A DNA stretch of 43,964 nucleotides from Bacillus sp. REN10 (GTDB lineage Bacteria > Bacillota > Bacilli > Bacillales > Domibacillaceae): assembly GCF_016820555.1 (NCBI RefSeq), contig NZ_JADHDW010000016.1, positions 718 to 44,681 on the forward strand. Reading direction: 5' to 3'. Of the stretch, positions 15,513 to 23,013 are shown piece after piece. Positions within the stretch are counted from its first letter, which is position 1. Each line of letters starts with the position of its first letter. The notes beneath the pieces were generated by a model. It was not told the DNA's origin. It saw nothing but the letters and a program-made list of their open reading frames with translations, and did no database searches. The position numbers and the translations under genes were made by a program.

Positions 15513-16100
15513 TTAAACTACACTTTGCTGTTTCTTTTTTTGAATCGACCGGTAAATAAAATAGCCGATGATAATAACAAGCCCTCCAACCGCTGTTAAA
15601 ATACCAAAATTTTGTTCAATAAATGGTTTTGCTTGATCGCCAAGCCAAAAAATAATCATACCTTCAAGGAAGAAGCGAAGTCCGCGGCCTACTAACGACC
15701 AGATGACTAAGACGTTTAGTCGAATTCTAGCTACTCCTGAAAAGATCGTAAATACTTTGAATGGAATTGGTGTAAAGCCTGCAATTAAAATGGCAAGCGC
15801 CCCATATTTTTTAAAATAGTTTTCTACTTTAAGAATAGTTTCCTCAGAAATAAATGCTTTTAAAATGGGTCGTCCAAGCTTTCGGCCAATGACCCAGCCA
15901 AGAATAGCTCCGAGAACGGAAGCGATAGTTGTATACAAAGCAAATAATAAAGCGCGGTCTGGATCAGCAATCGCTAAGGGTAACAATATAACATCTGGCG
16001 GAATGGGAAAGAATGATGATTCAGTGAATGCGACAACAATCAATCCCCATACTCCATATTCTAATAACCACATTTCGAACTGATGAATTAAATCAGACAT
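15513..16100 (-). CDS. DedA/VTT-family membrane protein
   Basis: A 195-aa DedA-type protein, a family implicated in lipid flipping (undecaprenyl phosphate or phosphatidylethanolamine) and membrane homeostasis. Seen: the motif FTESSFFPIPPDVILLPLAI near residue 26, G-x-x-x-G helix GAILGWVIGRKLGRP near 67, and AGFTPIPFKVFTIFSGVARI near 110, then two more hydrophobic helices and a basic end. The longest frame starts at 16136, but AAAGGAGA precedes ATG 16100 (10-11 nt); TTG 16106 is an alternative with tighter spacing. It has its own extended -10 promoter and is separated from the upstream glycosyltransferase gene by a terminator. Confidence 0.88.
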   Translation of the reverse strand: MSDLIHQFEMWLLEYGVWGLIVVAFTESSFFPIPPDVILLPLAIADPDRALLFALYTTIASVLGAILGWVIGRKLGRPILKAFISEETILKVENYFKKYGALAILIAGFTPIPFKVFTIFSGVARIRLNVLVIWSLVGRGLRFFLEGMIIFWLGDQAKPFIEQNFGILTAVGGLVIIIGYFIYRSIQKKKQQSVV

Positions 16101-16141
16101 GTTCAAATAGTCTCCTTTAATTTTTAAAATCCACACATGAA

Positions 16142-16150
16142 ATTATAGCA
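16142..16150 (-). promoter_or_regulatory. Extended -10 element for the dedA gene
   Basis: TGCTATAAT on the minus strand, about 40 nt before the start codon. No good -35 is seen, as is usual with extended -10 promoters. Confidence 0.45.
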
Positions 16151-16187
16151 TTATTTACTTAGTCACACTAGCTGGGAGCATAGAAAC

Positions 16188-16213
16188 AAAAAAACAGCCC
16201 TACATAGGGGCTG
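16188..16213 (-). terminator. Terminator of the deacetylase-DedA-glycosyltransferase operon
   Basis: Minus strand CAGCCC, 7-nt loop, GGGCTG, then seven T. It overlaps the stop codon of the glycosyltransferase gene. Confidence 0.88.
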
Positions 16214-17345
16214 ATGTTTTATATGAGTGAATAAACGAGTCGATGTTTTTCTCTATTATATTTATGAGGCAGTTGTTAATACTATCTTCTTTTTCTTGGT
16301 GATACTGAATCAGGCGTTTTTTCCACTTGCTATATTCTACTTTATTATTAAGAATGTAGCTTAGTTGCGGTTCAATAGCTTGATACACGTTTAGTTCATA
16401 AATTAAGCGTTTATCTTTCAAATATTGAATATTGATTTCTTCTTGTCCCGGCAAGGCGCTTAAAATAAAAGTAGGCAGTGATTTCTCTAGTACTTCTGTG
16501 ATCGTAATACCTCCGGGTTTAGTAATAATGGCGGCGGCTTCATTATAGTAACGATTCATTTGTTGGCGGCAGCTTGTATAGCCAATGGGCTCAATATGAT
16601 CGTGATTTAATGATGAGATCCATTCATGCAGTTTATGATTGTTTCCGCATAACACTTTATAATAATATTGATTGCGCTCAGTCATGAGTTGGCTCAGTAG
16701 TGTTTGTACATTCCCAAGACCGCTATTTCCGCCAGCAATGAGAATATACTGTTTTTGGCATGATTCTTTACGTTCATAGAAAGAAGGGTGTACAGGAATC
16801 CCTGTGACGAATATTTGCTCTGTTTTCAATTGGAATTGCTCAACAAGCTGTTTTTTCGCTTCTTGATGTGGAACAAAATGATAATCAATATATTCTTTTC
16901 CCCACACATCATTAATGAAAAAGTCAGTGTAAACATTTATAACAGGCGTTGTTACTTTTCCTTGTCGCTTTAAATTATTTAGTAGCTTCGAAGGATAACA
17001 ATGAGTGCAAATGATCAAATCAGGATTCTCTTCTTTGATAAAGTGGTTCATTCTCCATTCAAAATATTTATTCCACAAGACAATCGGGGACCAAGACGCT
17101 GAGTTTTGCTTATTTGTATACATAAACGAGTGATAAAATCGGCTGTAAGATGCGGGCTGTTTACTAATCCACTTCAAGTAGATGCCGGAAATGATGGATT
17201 CCAGCCCGCTATGAAAATGACTTAAAAGATCGACTGTTTGTACTTCTACATTATTTGCGATCGTTCTTGAATGGTCAATAATGGCTTCAGCCGCTTTATG
17301 GTGCCCAGAAGGCATACGAAATAAGGGAAGTAACAAAATCTTCAT
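16200..17345 (-). CDS. UgtP/MGDG-synthase-like glycosyltransferase
   Basis: A 381-aa GT28/MGDG-synthase-type enzyme related to UgtP, which adds sugars to diacylglycerol. Seen: the N-terminal acceptor-domain loop RMPSGHHKAAEAI near residue 10, PDLIICTHCYPS near 110, VYTDF near 138, and in the C-terminal donor domain ILIAGGNSGLGNV near 200, the sugar-nucleotide motif ITKPGGITITEVL near 276, and ALPGQEEINI near 298. No membrane helix is seen, so it is probably peripheral. Acceptor and sugar are not certain; lipid glycosylation is likely. It is the third gene after the polysaccharide deacetylase and DedA genes, 14 nt from the latter. Confidence 0.85.
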   Translation of the reverse strand: MKILLLPLFRMPSGHHKAAEAIIDHSRTIANNVEVQTVDLLSHFHSGLESIISGIYLKWISKQPASYSRFYHSFMYTNKQNSASWSPIVLWNKYFEWRMNHFIKEENPDLIICTHCYPSKLLNNLKRQGKVTTPVINVYTDFFINDVWGKEYIDYHFVPHQEAKKQLVEQFQLKTEQIFVTGIPVHPSFYERKESCQKQYILIAGGNSGLGNVQTLLSQLMTERNQYYYKVLCGNNHKLHEWISSLNHDHIEPIGYTSCRQQMNRYYNEAAAIITKPGGITITEVLEKSLPTFILSALPGQEEINIQYLKDKRLIYELNVYQAIEPQLSYILNNKVEYSKWKKRLIQYHQEKEDSINNCLINIIEKNIDSFIHSYKTSAPM

Positions 17346-17359
17346 AAGATATAACTCCT

Positions 17360-17956
17360 TTAGCGCTGAGTATGAGTGGAACTTTTTTTTGATTGGAATG
17401 ATTTGATCAGAAGATGGACCATAAATCCAATAAAGAAAACAGCTCCGGCTATAGTTAAATAGACAGGGTGAATATCGATATAAGAACTAATGACAAAACC
17501 GATCAGCATATAAATCAATACCCAAATTAATGAGCCAAAAACAGAAAGAACAATAAAAAATAAAAACGGAAACTTGGATATCCCTGCAAAATACGGATTG
17601 AATTGACGTATGCCAGGGATGAAAAACCCAACAACTAGCGAGTTCTTCATATCCCAATGAAGGATGAGTTTTTTTACCTTTCCATTGTTCATCCCTATAT
17701 ACTTGCCGTATCGATCAAGAAGAGGTTTACCGATTTTCCGGCCCAGAACATAACTAGTGATCATCCCCATAAACGCACCGCAACCAATCGACAGCCAAGC
17801 GGGTACAAAAGCAATTCCGCTTTGCTTAGCTAATAGACCAACATAGACAAACAGGCTCTCCTCTGGAACAGGTATTCCGACAATTCCGAAAAAACCGACA
17901 ATAAATAAAAGGATATAGCCGTATTGTGATACGTATTCAAGTATTTGTGTTTCCAT
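17360..17956 (-). CDS. DedA/VTT-family membrane protein (second)
   Basis: A 198-aa DedA-family protein with about five hydrophobic helices. Seen: VGFFGIVGIPVPEESLFVYVGLLA near residue 20, MGMITSYVLGRKIGKPLLDRYG near 63, and GFFIPGIRQFNPYFAGIS near 110, which carries the conserved Arg of the R-(x)-F/P-x-x-A-G motif. Start ATG 17956 is chosen over GTG 17968 because GAGGGG, which is inside the end of the upstream gene, serves as its ribosome site. The upstream stop is 1 nt before the ATG, so translation is coupled to the deacetylase. Probably a lipid-carrier flippase or scramblase working with the neighbouring cell-envelope enzymes. Confidence 0.88.
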   Translation of the reverse strand: METQILEYVSQYGYILLFIVGFFGIVGIPVPEESLFVYVGLLAKQSGIAFVPAWLSIGCGAFMGMITSYVLGRKIGKPLLDRYGKYIGMNNGKVKKLILHWDMKNSLVVGFFIPGIRQFNPYFAGISKFPFLFFIVLSVFGSLIWVLIYMLIGFVISSYIDIHPVYLTIAGAVFFIGFMVHLLIKSFQSKKSSTHTQR

Positions 17957-17957
17957 T

Positions 17958-18671
17958 TTACCCCTCACTTTTAACTGTCGTTTGAAGAAGGACAGGAATC
18001 GTCACGAATTGATATTCTTTAGATGCAGGGTCGGACAGAAAAAGCTCTAATGCTTCAATTGTATTTGCTGGTGCATGTAAATCAGCACCTAACGTAGTGC
18101 CACTGTCATGAAGAGTGATAATAGCTCCGCTTGAACAAGCGGATTGAATGCGCTTAGCCAATGTTTTTGGTTGAACCTTTTCTTTCCAATCGCCCGGGAT
18201 CGCCGTCCACATGATCGTGCGCAATGGTTTTGATGCGGGTAAGGAAAATAAATTAAAATGCCCCCATGGCGGCCGATAATACTGAGTTGTTGCTCCTGTA
18301 ATGGTTTCGACTGCCTCGACCGCTTTCCTTAGTTGCTTGCGAAACAAGAGGGGGGGAAGCAACCAATTAGATAAATGAATATAATTATGTACACCGACAG
18401 TATGCCCCCGTCGATGCATATCTTGAATGATTTCCGGATAAACACGCGCCTTAGCTCCTACGACAAAGAAAGTTGCTTTCACTTCGTATTTCTCAAGCAA
18501 ATCCAAAAGCCTAGGCGTATATATAGGATCGGGTCCATCATCAAAGGTTAAGGCAACCATCTGACGCCCTTGACCGCGTTGATAAATACCTGTTCCTGTT
18601 AGACGAATAAATAGAGTTGGGCCCACTGTATAAAGCAATATAGCCCCGATAAGACAAAGAATAGCAATCAT
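17958..18671 (-). CDS. Polysaccharide deacetylase (NodB domain)
   Basis: A 237-aa protein: an N-terminal membrane anchor (residues about 2-22) and a NodB carbohydrate-esterase-4 domain. Seen: MVALTFDDGPDP with the catalytic Asp pair near 43, the metal site region GHTVGVHNYIHLSN near 90, YYRPPWGHFN near 130, the GDW motif near 160, and IITLHDSG near 185 with the catalytic-site His. The metal motif reads HNYIH rather than the common H-S/T-x-x-H-P, so substrate or efficiency may differ. Such enzymes de-N-acetylate peptidoglycan, teichoic-acid sugars or exopolysaccharide. It is the first gene of a three-gene envelope operon. SD AAAGGAG precedes the ATG. Confidence 0.88.
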   Translation of the reverse strand: MIAILCLIGAILLYTVGPTLFIRLTGTGIYQRGQGRQMVALTFDDGPDPIYTPRLLDLLEKYEVKATFFVVGAKARVYPEIIQDMHRRGHTVGVHNYIHLSNWLLPPLLFRKQLRKAVEAVETITGATTQYYRPPWGHFNLFSLPASKPLRTIMWTAIPGDWKEKVQPKTLAKRIQSACSSGAIITLHDSGTTLGADLHAPANTIEALELFLSDPASKEYQFVTIPVLLQTTVKSEG

Positions 18672-18825
18672 TTTTTGACTCCTTTTCTTTCATTGCGAAA
18701 GTCAAAGAATTTTTTTTATTTCTCGCTTATTAAATCATAGGGACAAAAGAATCACAAGAAAAAAAGAGTGGGATGTTGGAGGTGTTTTGAAAGAGGGGGG
18801 GCCCTGATACGTTTGAATGAGTGAA

Positions 18826-18860
18826 CAAAAGAAAACATGTGACCTCTTGATCACATGTGG
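18826..18860 (-). terminator. Terminator of the CNNM/CorC gene
   Basis: Minus strand ACATGTGA pairs with TCACATGT around an 8-nt loop, followed by TTTTCTTTT. Confidence 0.75.
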
Positions 18861-18884
18861 ATATTAGTAAGTATTATGTGGTTT

Positions 18885-20246
18885 TCAAGATAATGCTTTT
18901 GATTCTGCCAATGGAAGCGAAGATGGTTTGGATAGTGAACCTTCACTTACTTGTGGTTTTCTTCGTACCTCCACATATTTAACTTGACGGTCTTCCATTT
19001 CTTTAATAAGGAATAAATAGCCGTTATATTCAATAATATCACCTTGAGCCGCTTCATAATTTTCGGTTAACATCCATCCGCCAATTGTATCAATGTCTTC
19101 ATCTTGCATGTCGAGATTGAGGAGGTTGTTGATTTCAGAAATGAGTACTTTACCATCAACGATGAAATGAGAATCTGTTAGCTTTCGAATGAGAGGCACT
19201 TCATCGAGGTCAAATTCATCTTGAATTTCTCCTACGATCTCTTCAAGGATGTCTTCTATTGTGACTAACCCAGACGTTCCGCCATATTCATCCATTAAGA
19301 TGGCCATATGGATTCTTTCTTTTTGCAGTTTCACGAGCAGTTCATGAATGGGAATAGAGTCAATTACTCGAATCGTTGGTCGCACGTATTGTTCCAGTTG
19401 AAGCTGTCCGGTTTCTTTGTTTTTGACATAATCGGTAAGAACTTCTTTAAAATTAATTAATCCAATAATATGATCCTTATCTCCATCAATAATTGGATAA
19501 CGAGTAAATCTTTCTTCACAAACGATATTTATAAAGGAATCAATGGTTTCATCTTTAGAAAGAGTCACCATTTCTGTGCGCGGAACCATAATTTCCTTAG
19601 CAATTCGATCATCAAACTCAAAGATTTTATTGACGTATTTAAATTCAGAAGGGTTGATTTCTCCGCTTCTTAAGCTTTCTGATAAAATGATTCGCAGTTC
19701 TTCTTCAGAATGGGCAATGTCTCCTTCTGAAACCGGTTTTAAGCCGAACAGACCAGTTACGACGCGAGCAGAGCTGTTAAGCATCCAAATAAAAGGATAC
19801 ATCGCTTTATAAAAGAAGATTAACGGCTTTGCCACGGTTAAAGTCATAGTTTCCGCTTTTTGAATGGCTAATGTTTTGGGAGCCAGTTCCCCAACCACTA
19901 CATGAAGAAAAGTAATGATTGTAAAGGCAACTCCAACAGATATAACGTGAGAGAGTGAGTTTGGAATATTTAGCATTTCCATGAGTGGATATAAGAGGCC
20001 AGCAACGACCGGTTCTCCAATCCAGCCAAGGGCTAAAGCAGTGATGGTAATACCGAGTTGACAAGCAGATAAATATTCATCAAGCCCCATGATCACCTGT
20101 TTAGCAGCTATGGCTCGCGGATGTCCTTCTTCGATTAGCTGGTTAATACGAGAACTGCGAACTTTGACAATAGCGAACTCAGAAACAACAAAAAACGCAG
20201 TTAAAGCAATAAGGATGACGACGAGCACCAGGTTAAATATGTCCAA
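18885..20246 (-). CDS. CNNM/CorC-family magnesium (hemolysin-like) transporter
   Basis: A 453-aa protein with the three-part CNNM layout. It has an N-terminal transmembrane DUF21 domain (about residues 1-190, with [27 protein letters not shown] and [15 protein letters not shown]), a CBS pair (about 205-330, [11 protein letters not shown]... and ...[32 protein letters not shown]), and a CorC_HlyC domain at the end. Homologues such as MpfA/YhdP protect against excess magnesium, probably by Na+-driven export. The start is TTG 20246: the codon four before it is a stop in the same frame and AGGGA lies upstream. It has its own promoter and a long leader with an upstream ORF. It is directly downstream of mgtE. 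Confidence 0.9.
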   Translation of the reverse strand: MDIFNLVLVVILIALTAFFVVSEFAIVKVRSSRINQLIEEGHPRAIAAKQVIMGLDEYLSACQLGITITALALGWIGEPVVAGLLYPLMEMLNIPNSLSHVISVGVAFTIITFLHVVVGELAPKTLAIQKAETMTLTVAKPLIFFYKAMYPFIWMLNSSARVVTGLFGLKPVSEGDIAHSEEELRIILSESLRSGEINPSEFKYVNKIFEFDDRIAKEIMVPRTEMVTLSKDETIDSFINIVCEERFTRYPIIDGDKDHIIGLINFKEVLTDYVKNKETGQLQLEQYVRPTIRVIDSIPIHELLVKLQKERIHMAILMDEYGGTSGLVTIEDILEEIVGEIQDEFDLDEVPLIRKLTDSHFIVDGKVLISEINNLLNLDMQDEDIDTIGGWMLTENYEAAQGDIIEYNGYLFLIKEMEDRQVKYVEVRRKPQVSEGSLSKPSSLPLAESKALS

Positions 20247-20436
20247 GTAAATTCCCTATCTCATTAAAGCAATGAAATAGGAGTCACCTCCTGTAAAATA
20301 AAGTTACCTGATCGGGTAAATCCATCTTCATTTACTGTCCTTCTGTTCTTTGTTAAGAAGAGAAGGGTTATGGGAGAAGTTATATTGAACGATCACTGTC
20401 CCATCGAATCACCCCTTATCGCTTGTAAGCTTGATA
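20247..20436 (-). promoter_or_regulatory. Structured leader of the CNNM/CorC gene
   Basis: About 190 nt separate the predicted start of transcription from the TTG codon. The leader holds, in order: a 3-codon ORF (Met-Gly-Gln, 20404-20393) with an AAGGGGTGA ribosome site; a 15-codon ORF (20331-20284); a TTACC/GGTAA hairpin; and a perfect hairpin AGGAG-GTGA-CTCCT (20292-20279) whose top strand is a consensus ribosome site. It does not match the M-box, ydaO or yybP patterns I know. A translation-dependent switch is likely but unproven. Confidence 0.5.
20284..20331 (-). CDS. Putative 15-aa leader peptide upstream of the CNNM/CorC gene
   Basis: The frame encodes MKMDLPDQVTLFYRR. The ribosome site AGAAGGA (20344-20338) lies 6 nt before the ATG, and the stop TGA lies inside the AGGAGGTGACTCCT hairpin, so ribosomes finishing the peptide would melt it. 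The acidic/proline run D-L-P-D recalls the destabilising leader peptides of enterobacterial magnesium transporter genes (MgtL), where acidic and Pro codons cause ribosome dropping at low magnesium. There is no sequence homology to claim; the analogy is inference. Confidence 0.4.
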   Translation of the reverse strand: MKMDLPDQVTLFYRR

Positions 20437-20442
20437 CTCTTT

Positions 20443-20471
20443 ATTATATTAAAGACAGATTATTCAGTCAA
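20443..20471 (-). promoter_or_regulatory. Sigma-A promoter of the CNNM/CorC gene
   Basis: Minus strand TTGACT (20471-20466), 17-nt spacer, TATAAT (20448-20443). No convincing terminator was found between mgtE and this promoter, so read-through from mgtE is possible. Confidence 0.8.
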
Positions 20472-20527
20472 ATAGAGAATGCTATATTATATGATGGCTT
20501 GAAAGCTGATATGTTCTAAGGAAACGA

Positions 20528-21886
20528 TCACATGAGCTGCTGTAAAAACCATGAAGCGATGGTGAAATAAATGATGAGCGATAAAATATCATTAATCGTT
20601 GTAATAAGCGGACCGGATGCTACAGCAGGGTCGATATTTAATTTATATAGGATCAAAGGAATCACTGTTCCAGCTAGTGTTCCAATAATTAATGTAAGCA
20701 GTAAAGAGGCGCCAACAACAATACCTAAAGTAGCACTACCTTGCCATAGTAGGGCAATAAAGAAAATAAGGACGCTGCAAATCGTTCCAATAATTAAACC
20801 AACGCCAAATTCCCTAGCAACAAGATTTAATACGGTTTTCATATCAATATCGCGTGAAGCAAGTCCTCGAACGACGACAGCCAGTGATTGAGTGCCGGTA
20901 TTTCCCGTCATTCCTGCAATCATGGGCATGAAAAAGGTGAGTGCGACTACTTGCTGTAACGTTTCTTCATATCCCGAGATAATACTGCCTGATACAAGAC
21001 CGATAAATAAAAGTAAAATCAGCCATGGAAGGCGGCGGAAAGCAGCCACTCCTGCTTTTGTGTCGAAATCAATGGATTTACCTGAAGCGGATAGTTTTTC
21101 AATATCTTCGTTGGCTTCTTGAATAACAACATCGAGAATATCATCAAACGTCACGATCCCGACTAACACGCCTTCTTCATCCACTACGGGAATAGCAAGA
21201 AAGTCGTACCGCTCAATGAGTCGCGCGATTTCTTCCTGATCTGTATAGACAGAAACGGATATAACCCGAGCGTACATGATATCCTGCACTTTTTCATCAA
21301 TATCGGCAATTAACAAGTCGCGGTAAGAAACAACGCCAACCAGTTTATTTTGGTCATTGGTTACGTATAAATAATTGATCGTTTCAGCGTATTCAGCAAA
21401 GGACTTCAGCTTATCTACAGCTTCGCGAACTGTAAAATAGTCCTTGATCCAGACAAAACGGTTTGTCATTAAGCGACCAGCTGTTTCAGGTGGATAAGTC
21501 ATCATATTTTCGATGATGGTTGATTCTTCTTTTTTCATTCCGGCAAGAAATGTTTTAATATTTTCTGGGGACATATCATCAAGCAGGGAAGCCAAGTCAT
21601 CATTGTCCATATCATCTAGAATTTTTCGAGAACGCTCTTTCCCTACTTTTTTTAGTACAGCTAGCTGATCCTCATTGTCTAGCTCCTGAATCATATCGGT
21701 TAAAACCGGTATGCTAAGCTGCAGCAAGAAACGAGTTTGATGTTTTTCAGGCAAGCTTGTATATATCGTTGCCATATCGTATGGGTGCAATTCATCTAAT
21801 AACTTTTGTAACTCGATTTTTTTCCCGTCTTTCAAAGCTTTTATAATGAGTAAAGTCATTTGATCTTCAGTTAAGTTTTGCATCAT
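20528..21886 (-). CDS. mgtE: Magnesium channel MgtE
   Basis: A 452-aa MgtE. An acidic superhelical N domain (about residues 1-130, LDELHPYDMATIYTSLPE, DDMDNDDLASLLDDMSPE), a CBS pair (about 135-255, AGRLMTNRFVWI..., AIPVVDEEGVLVGIVTFDDILDV), a connecting helix and five transmembrane helices (about 285-450). The pore motif PMIAGMTGNTGTQSLAVVVRG and the final-helix NDILSLIIYF are present. The N and CBS domains close the pore when cytoplasmic Mg2+ is high. SD AAGGAGGGG lies 6 nt before the ATG. The short upstream region has no M-box riboswitch, unlike B. subtilis mgtE. It precedes the CNNM/CorC gene on the same strand. Confidence 0.95.
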   Translation of the reverse strand: MMQNLTEDQMTLLIIKALKDGKKIELQKLLDELHPYDMATIYTSLPEKHQTRFLLQLSIPVLTDMIQELDNEDQLAVLKKVGKERSRKILDDMDNDDLASLLDDMSPENIKTFLAGMKKEESTIIENMMTYPPETAGRLMTNRFVWIKDYFTVREAVDKLKSFAEYAETINYLYVTNDQNKLVGVVSYRDLLIADIDEKVQDIMYARVISVSVYTDQEEIARLIERYDFLAIPVVDEEGVLVGIVTFDDILDVVIQEANEDIEKLSASGKSIDFDTKAGVAAFRRLPWLILLLFIGLVSGSIISGYEETLQQVVALTFFMPMIAGMTGNTGTQSLAVVVRGLASRDIDMKTVLNLVAREFGVGLIIGTICSVLIFFIALLWQGSATLGIVVGASLLLTLIIGTLAGTVIPLILYKLNIDPAVASGPLITTINDILSLIIYFTIASWFLQQLM

Positions 21887-22080
21887 CTGAATCCCCTCCT
21901 TGGTGAAAACAGCAAATCAGTACTATTATAAAACGAAAATGTAAAAAAAGTGAAAAAGAATATGAAAATAATCTGATTTTTAGATTCGTGTTTTCGATTT
22001 AATTTGCTAAAATAGATAGTATAACAAAATGATGTGGGGACCGTCATGTAATTTGGGATGATGCGGAGGTAATGATATAT

Positions 22081-22851
22081 ATGAAAAGCCACGGGAATAT
22101 GAAAGAGTTGATCTACGTTCACTTAAATACATCGCATCAGTATACAATTTCTTACGGGATTGATTTTATTGAATTTGCGCGTAGTCTTCCAAGGGAGCTA
22201 AATCACCTTCTTCTATTAAAACATCGCTTTGATGGAGCGGATTTTAATATGCACTCGAGGTTTGATTTTGTAGAGGCAGAGGATGTAAGCAAACTATTAA
22301 AAGAGCCTATTGCAGAATACGGTGATTTTTGTTGGGTGGACTTTGAAGAAATAGATGGGCTGAACGATTTAGAAGGTCAGGAAATTGCTGAGTTGCTTTA
22401 TTTAGGTCATTGTAAGGATCATCTGCGTGTGCCCTTTTATAGTAAATTAGATAATCGTTATGTGTACCTTTCTCATGATGACGAGTGGTTTAATAAAACA
22501 TATTATCGGAATATGTCAGACTTTTATTTTATGCTTGGCCGAGCGATTGCTTTAAAACTAGGTCATTTTAGAAGTGAACGTTCGTTCTTTGCTTTAAGAA
22601 AAGGTACTCCCTTTCCTCCTATTCCAAAAGAAATGATCGCCTCCTTTGGAGAGAAAATGAAAGAAGGAATGGTTGTATCGTTAGCAAAGACGATTCAAAG
22701 TCGGACAAAAATTGATATTCCAGTGTGGGTCGTTGGCGACTACATTAATATGGATGAGATGTTTGACGATTATAAAGTTAACTTTCGAAATGGGCCTGAT
22801 GGTCATTTTGAATTCGATAAAAAAGCACATGAGTGGAGCGTTTATTTTTAA
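22081..22851 (+). CDS. Uncharacterised 256-aa protein
   Basis: I do not recognise a named family with confidence. It is a soluble acidic protein rich in Phe, Tyr, Asp and His: FDGADFNMHSRFDFVEAEDV near 50, WVDFEEIDGLNDLEGQEIAELLYLGH near 85, and SHDDEWFNKTYYRNMSDFYFMLGRAIALKL near 140. It ends in an Asp/Phe-rich tail. No signal peptide or membrane span. Start: ATG 22072 is only 2 nt from the GGAGG ribosome site, so ATG 22081 (11 nt) is preferred. Such conserved hypothetical proteins are common in Bacillaceae. It is divergent from mgtE with a shared ~190-bp intergenic region. No operon partner. Confidence 0.78.
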   Translation: MKSHGNMKELIYVHLNTSHQYTISYGIDFIEFARSLPRELNHLLLLKHRFDGADFNMHSRFDFVEAEDVSKLLKEPIAEYGDFCWVDFEEIDGLNDLEGQEIAELLYLGHCKDHLRVPFYSKLDNRYVYLSHDDEWFNKTYYRNMSDFYFMLGRAIALKLGHFRSERSFFALRKGTPFPPIPKEMIASFGEKMKEGMVVSLAKTIQSRTKIDIPVWVVGDYINMDEMFDDYKVNFRNGPDGHFEFDKKAHEWSVYF

Positions 22852-22856
22852 CGTAA

Positions 22857-22950
22857 TCCGAGAGAATTCCCTTCCTCAAGGAGCGGAAGGGAGGGGAGGC
22901 ATGTCGGTTCGGCATAGCCGAAAAGCGTTTGGTATAATTTCTATGGACGC
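22857..22950 (+). other. Possible TnpB 3' end / omega-RNA-like remnant
   Basis: A structured GC-rich stretch unlike its surroundings: hairpin CCCTTCC/GGAAGGG, then TTCGGC/GCCGAA, then GTTTGGTATAAT. One frame reads REFPSSRSGREGRHVGSA and stops. It shares several blocks with positions 113-53 on the minus strand. I believe such sequence occurs at the ends of IS200/IS605-type (IS1341) elements in bacilli, but no transposase gene is next to it. A relic or an independently kept RNA are both possible. Confidence 0.35.
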
Positions 22951-22973
22951 AGACAGGGAATGTAGCCATTTCT

Positions 22974-23013
22974 AAACAAATCCCCGGATCACTTAGGATC
23001 CGGGGATTTGTTT
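22974..23013. terminator. Very strong bidirectional terminator
   Basis: A perfect 17-bp stem (AAACAAATCCCCGGATC and its complement) with loop ACTTAG. Its right arm overlaps the DAACS symporter stop codon. Confidence 0.92.

Noticed and set aside
20571-21122. Plus-strand ORFs opposite mgtE, and similar long antisense frames over membrane-protein genes
   Set aside because: Mirror frames of hydrophobic genes; no ribosome sites, promoters or family motifs.
21887-22060. M-box magnesium riboswitch upstream of mgtE
   Set aside because: The leader is short and AT-rich with none of the M-box conserved blocks.
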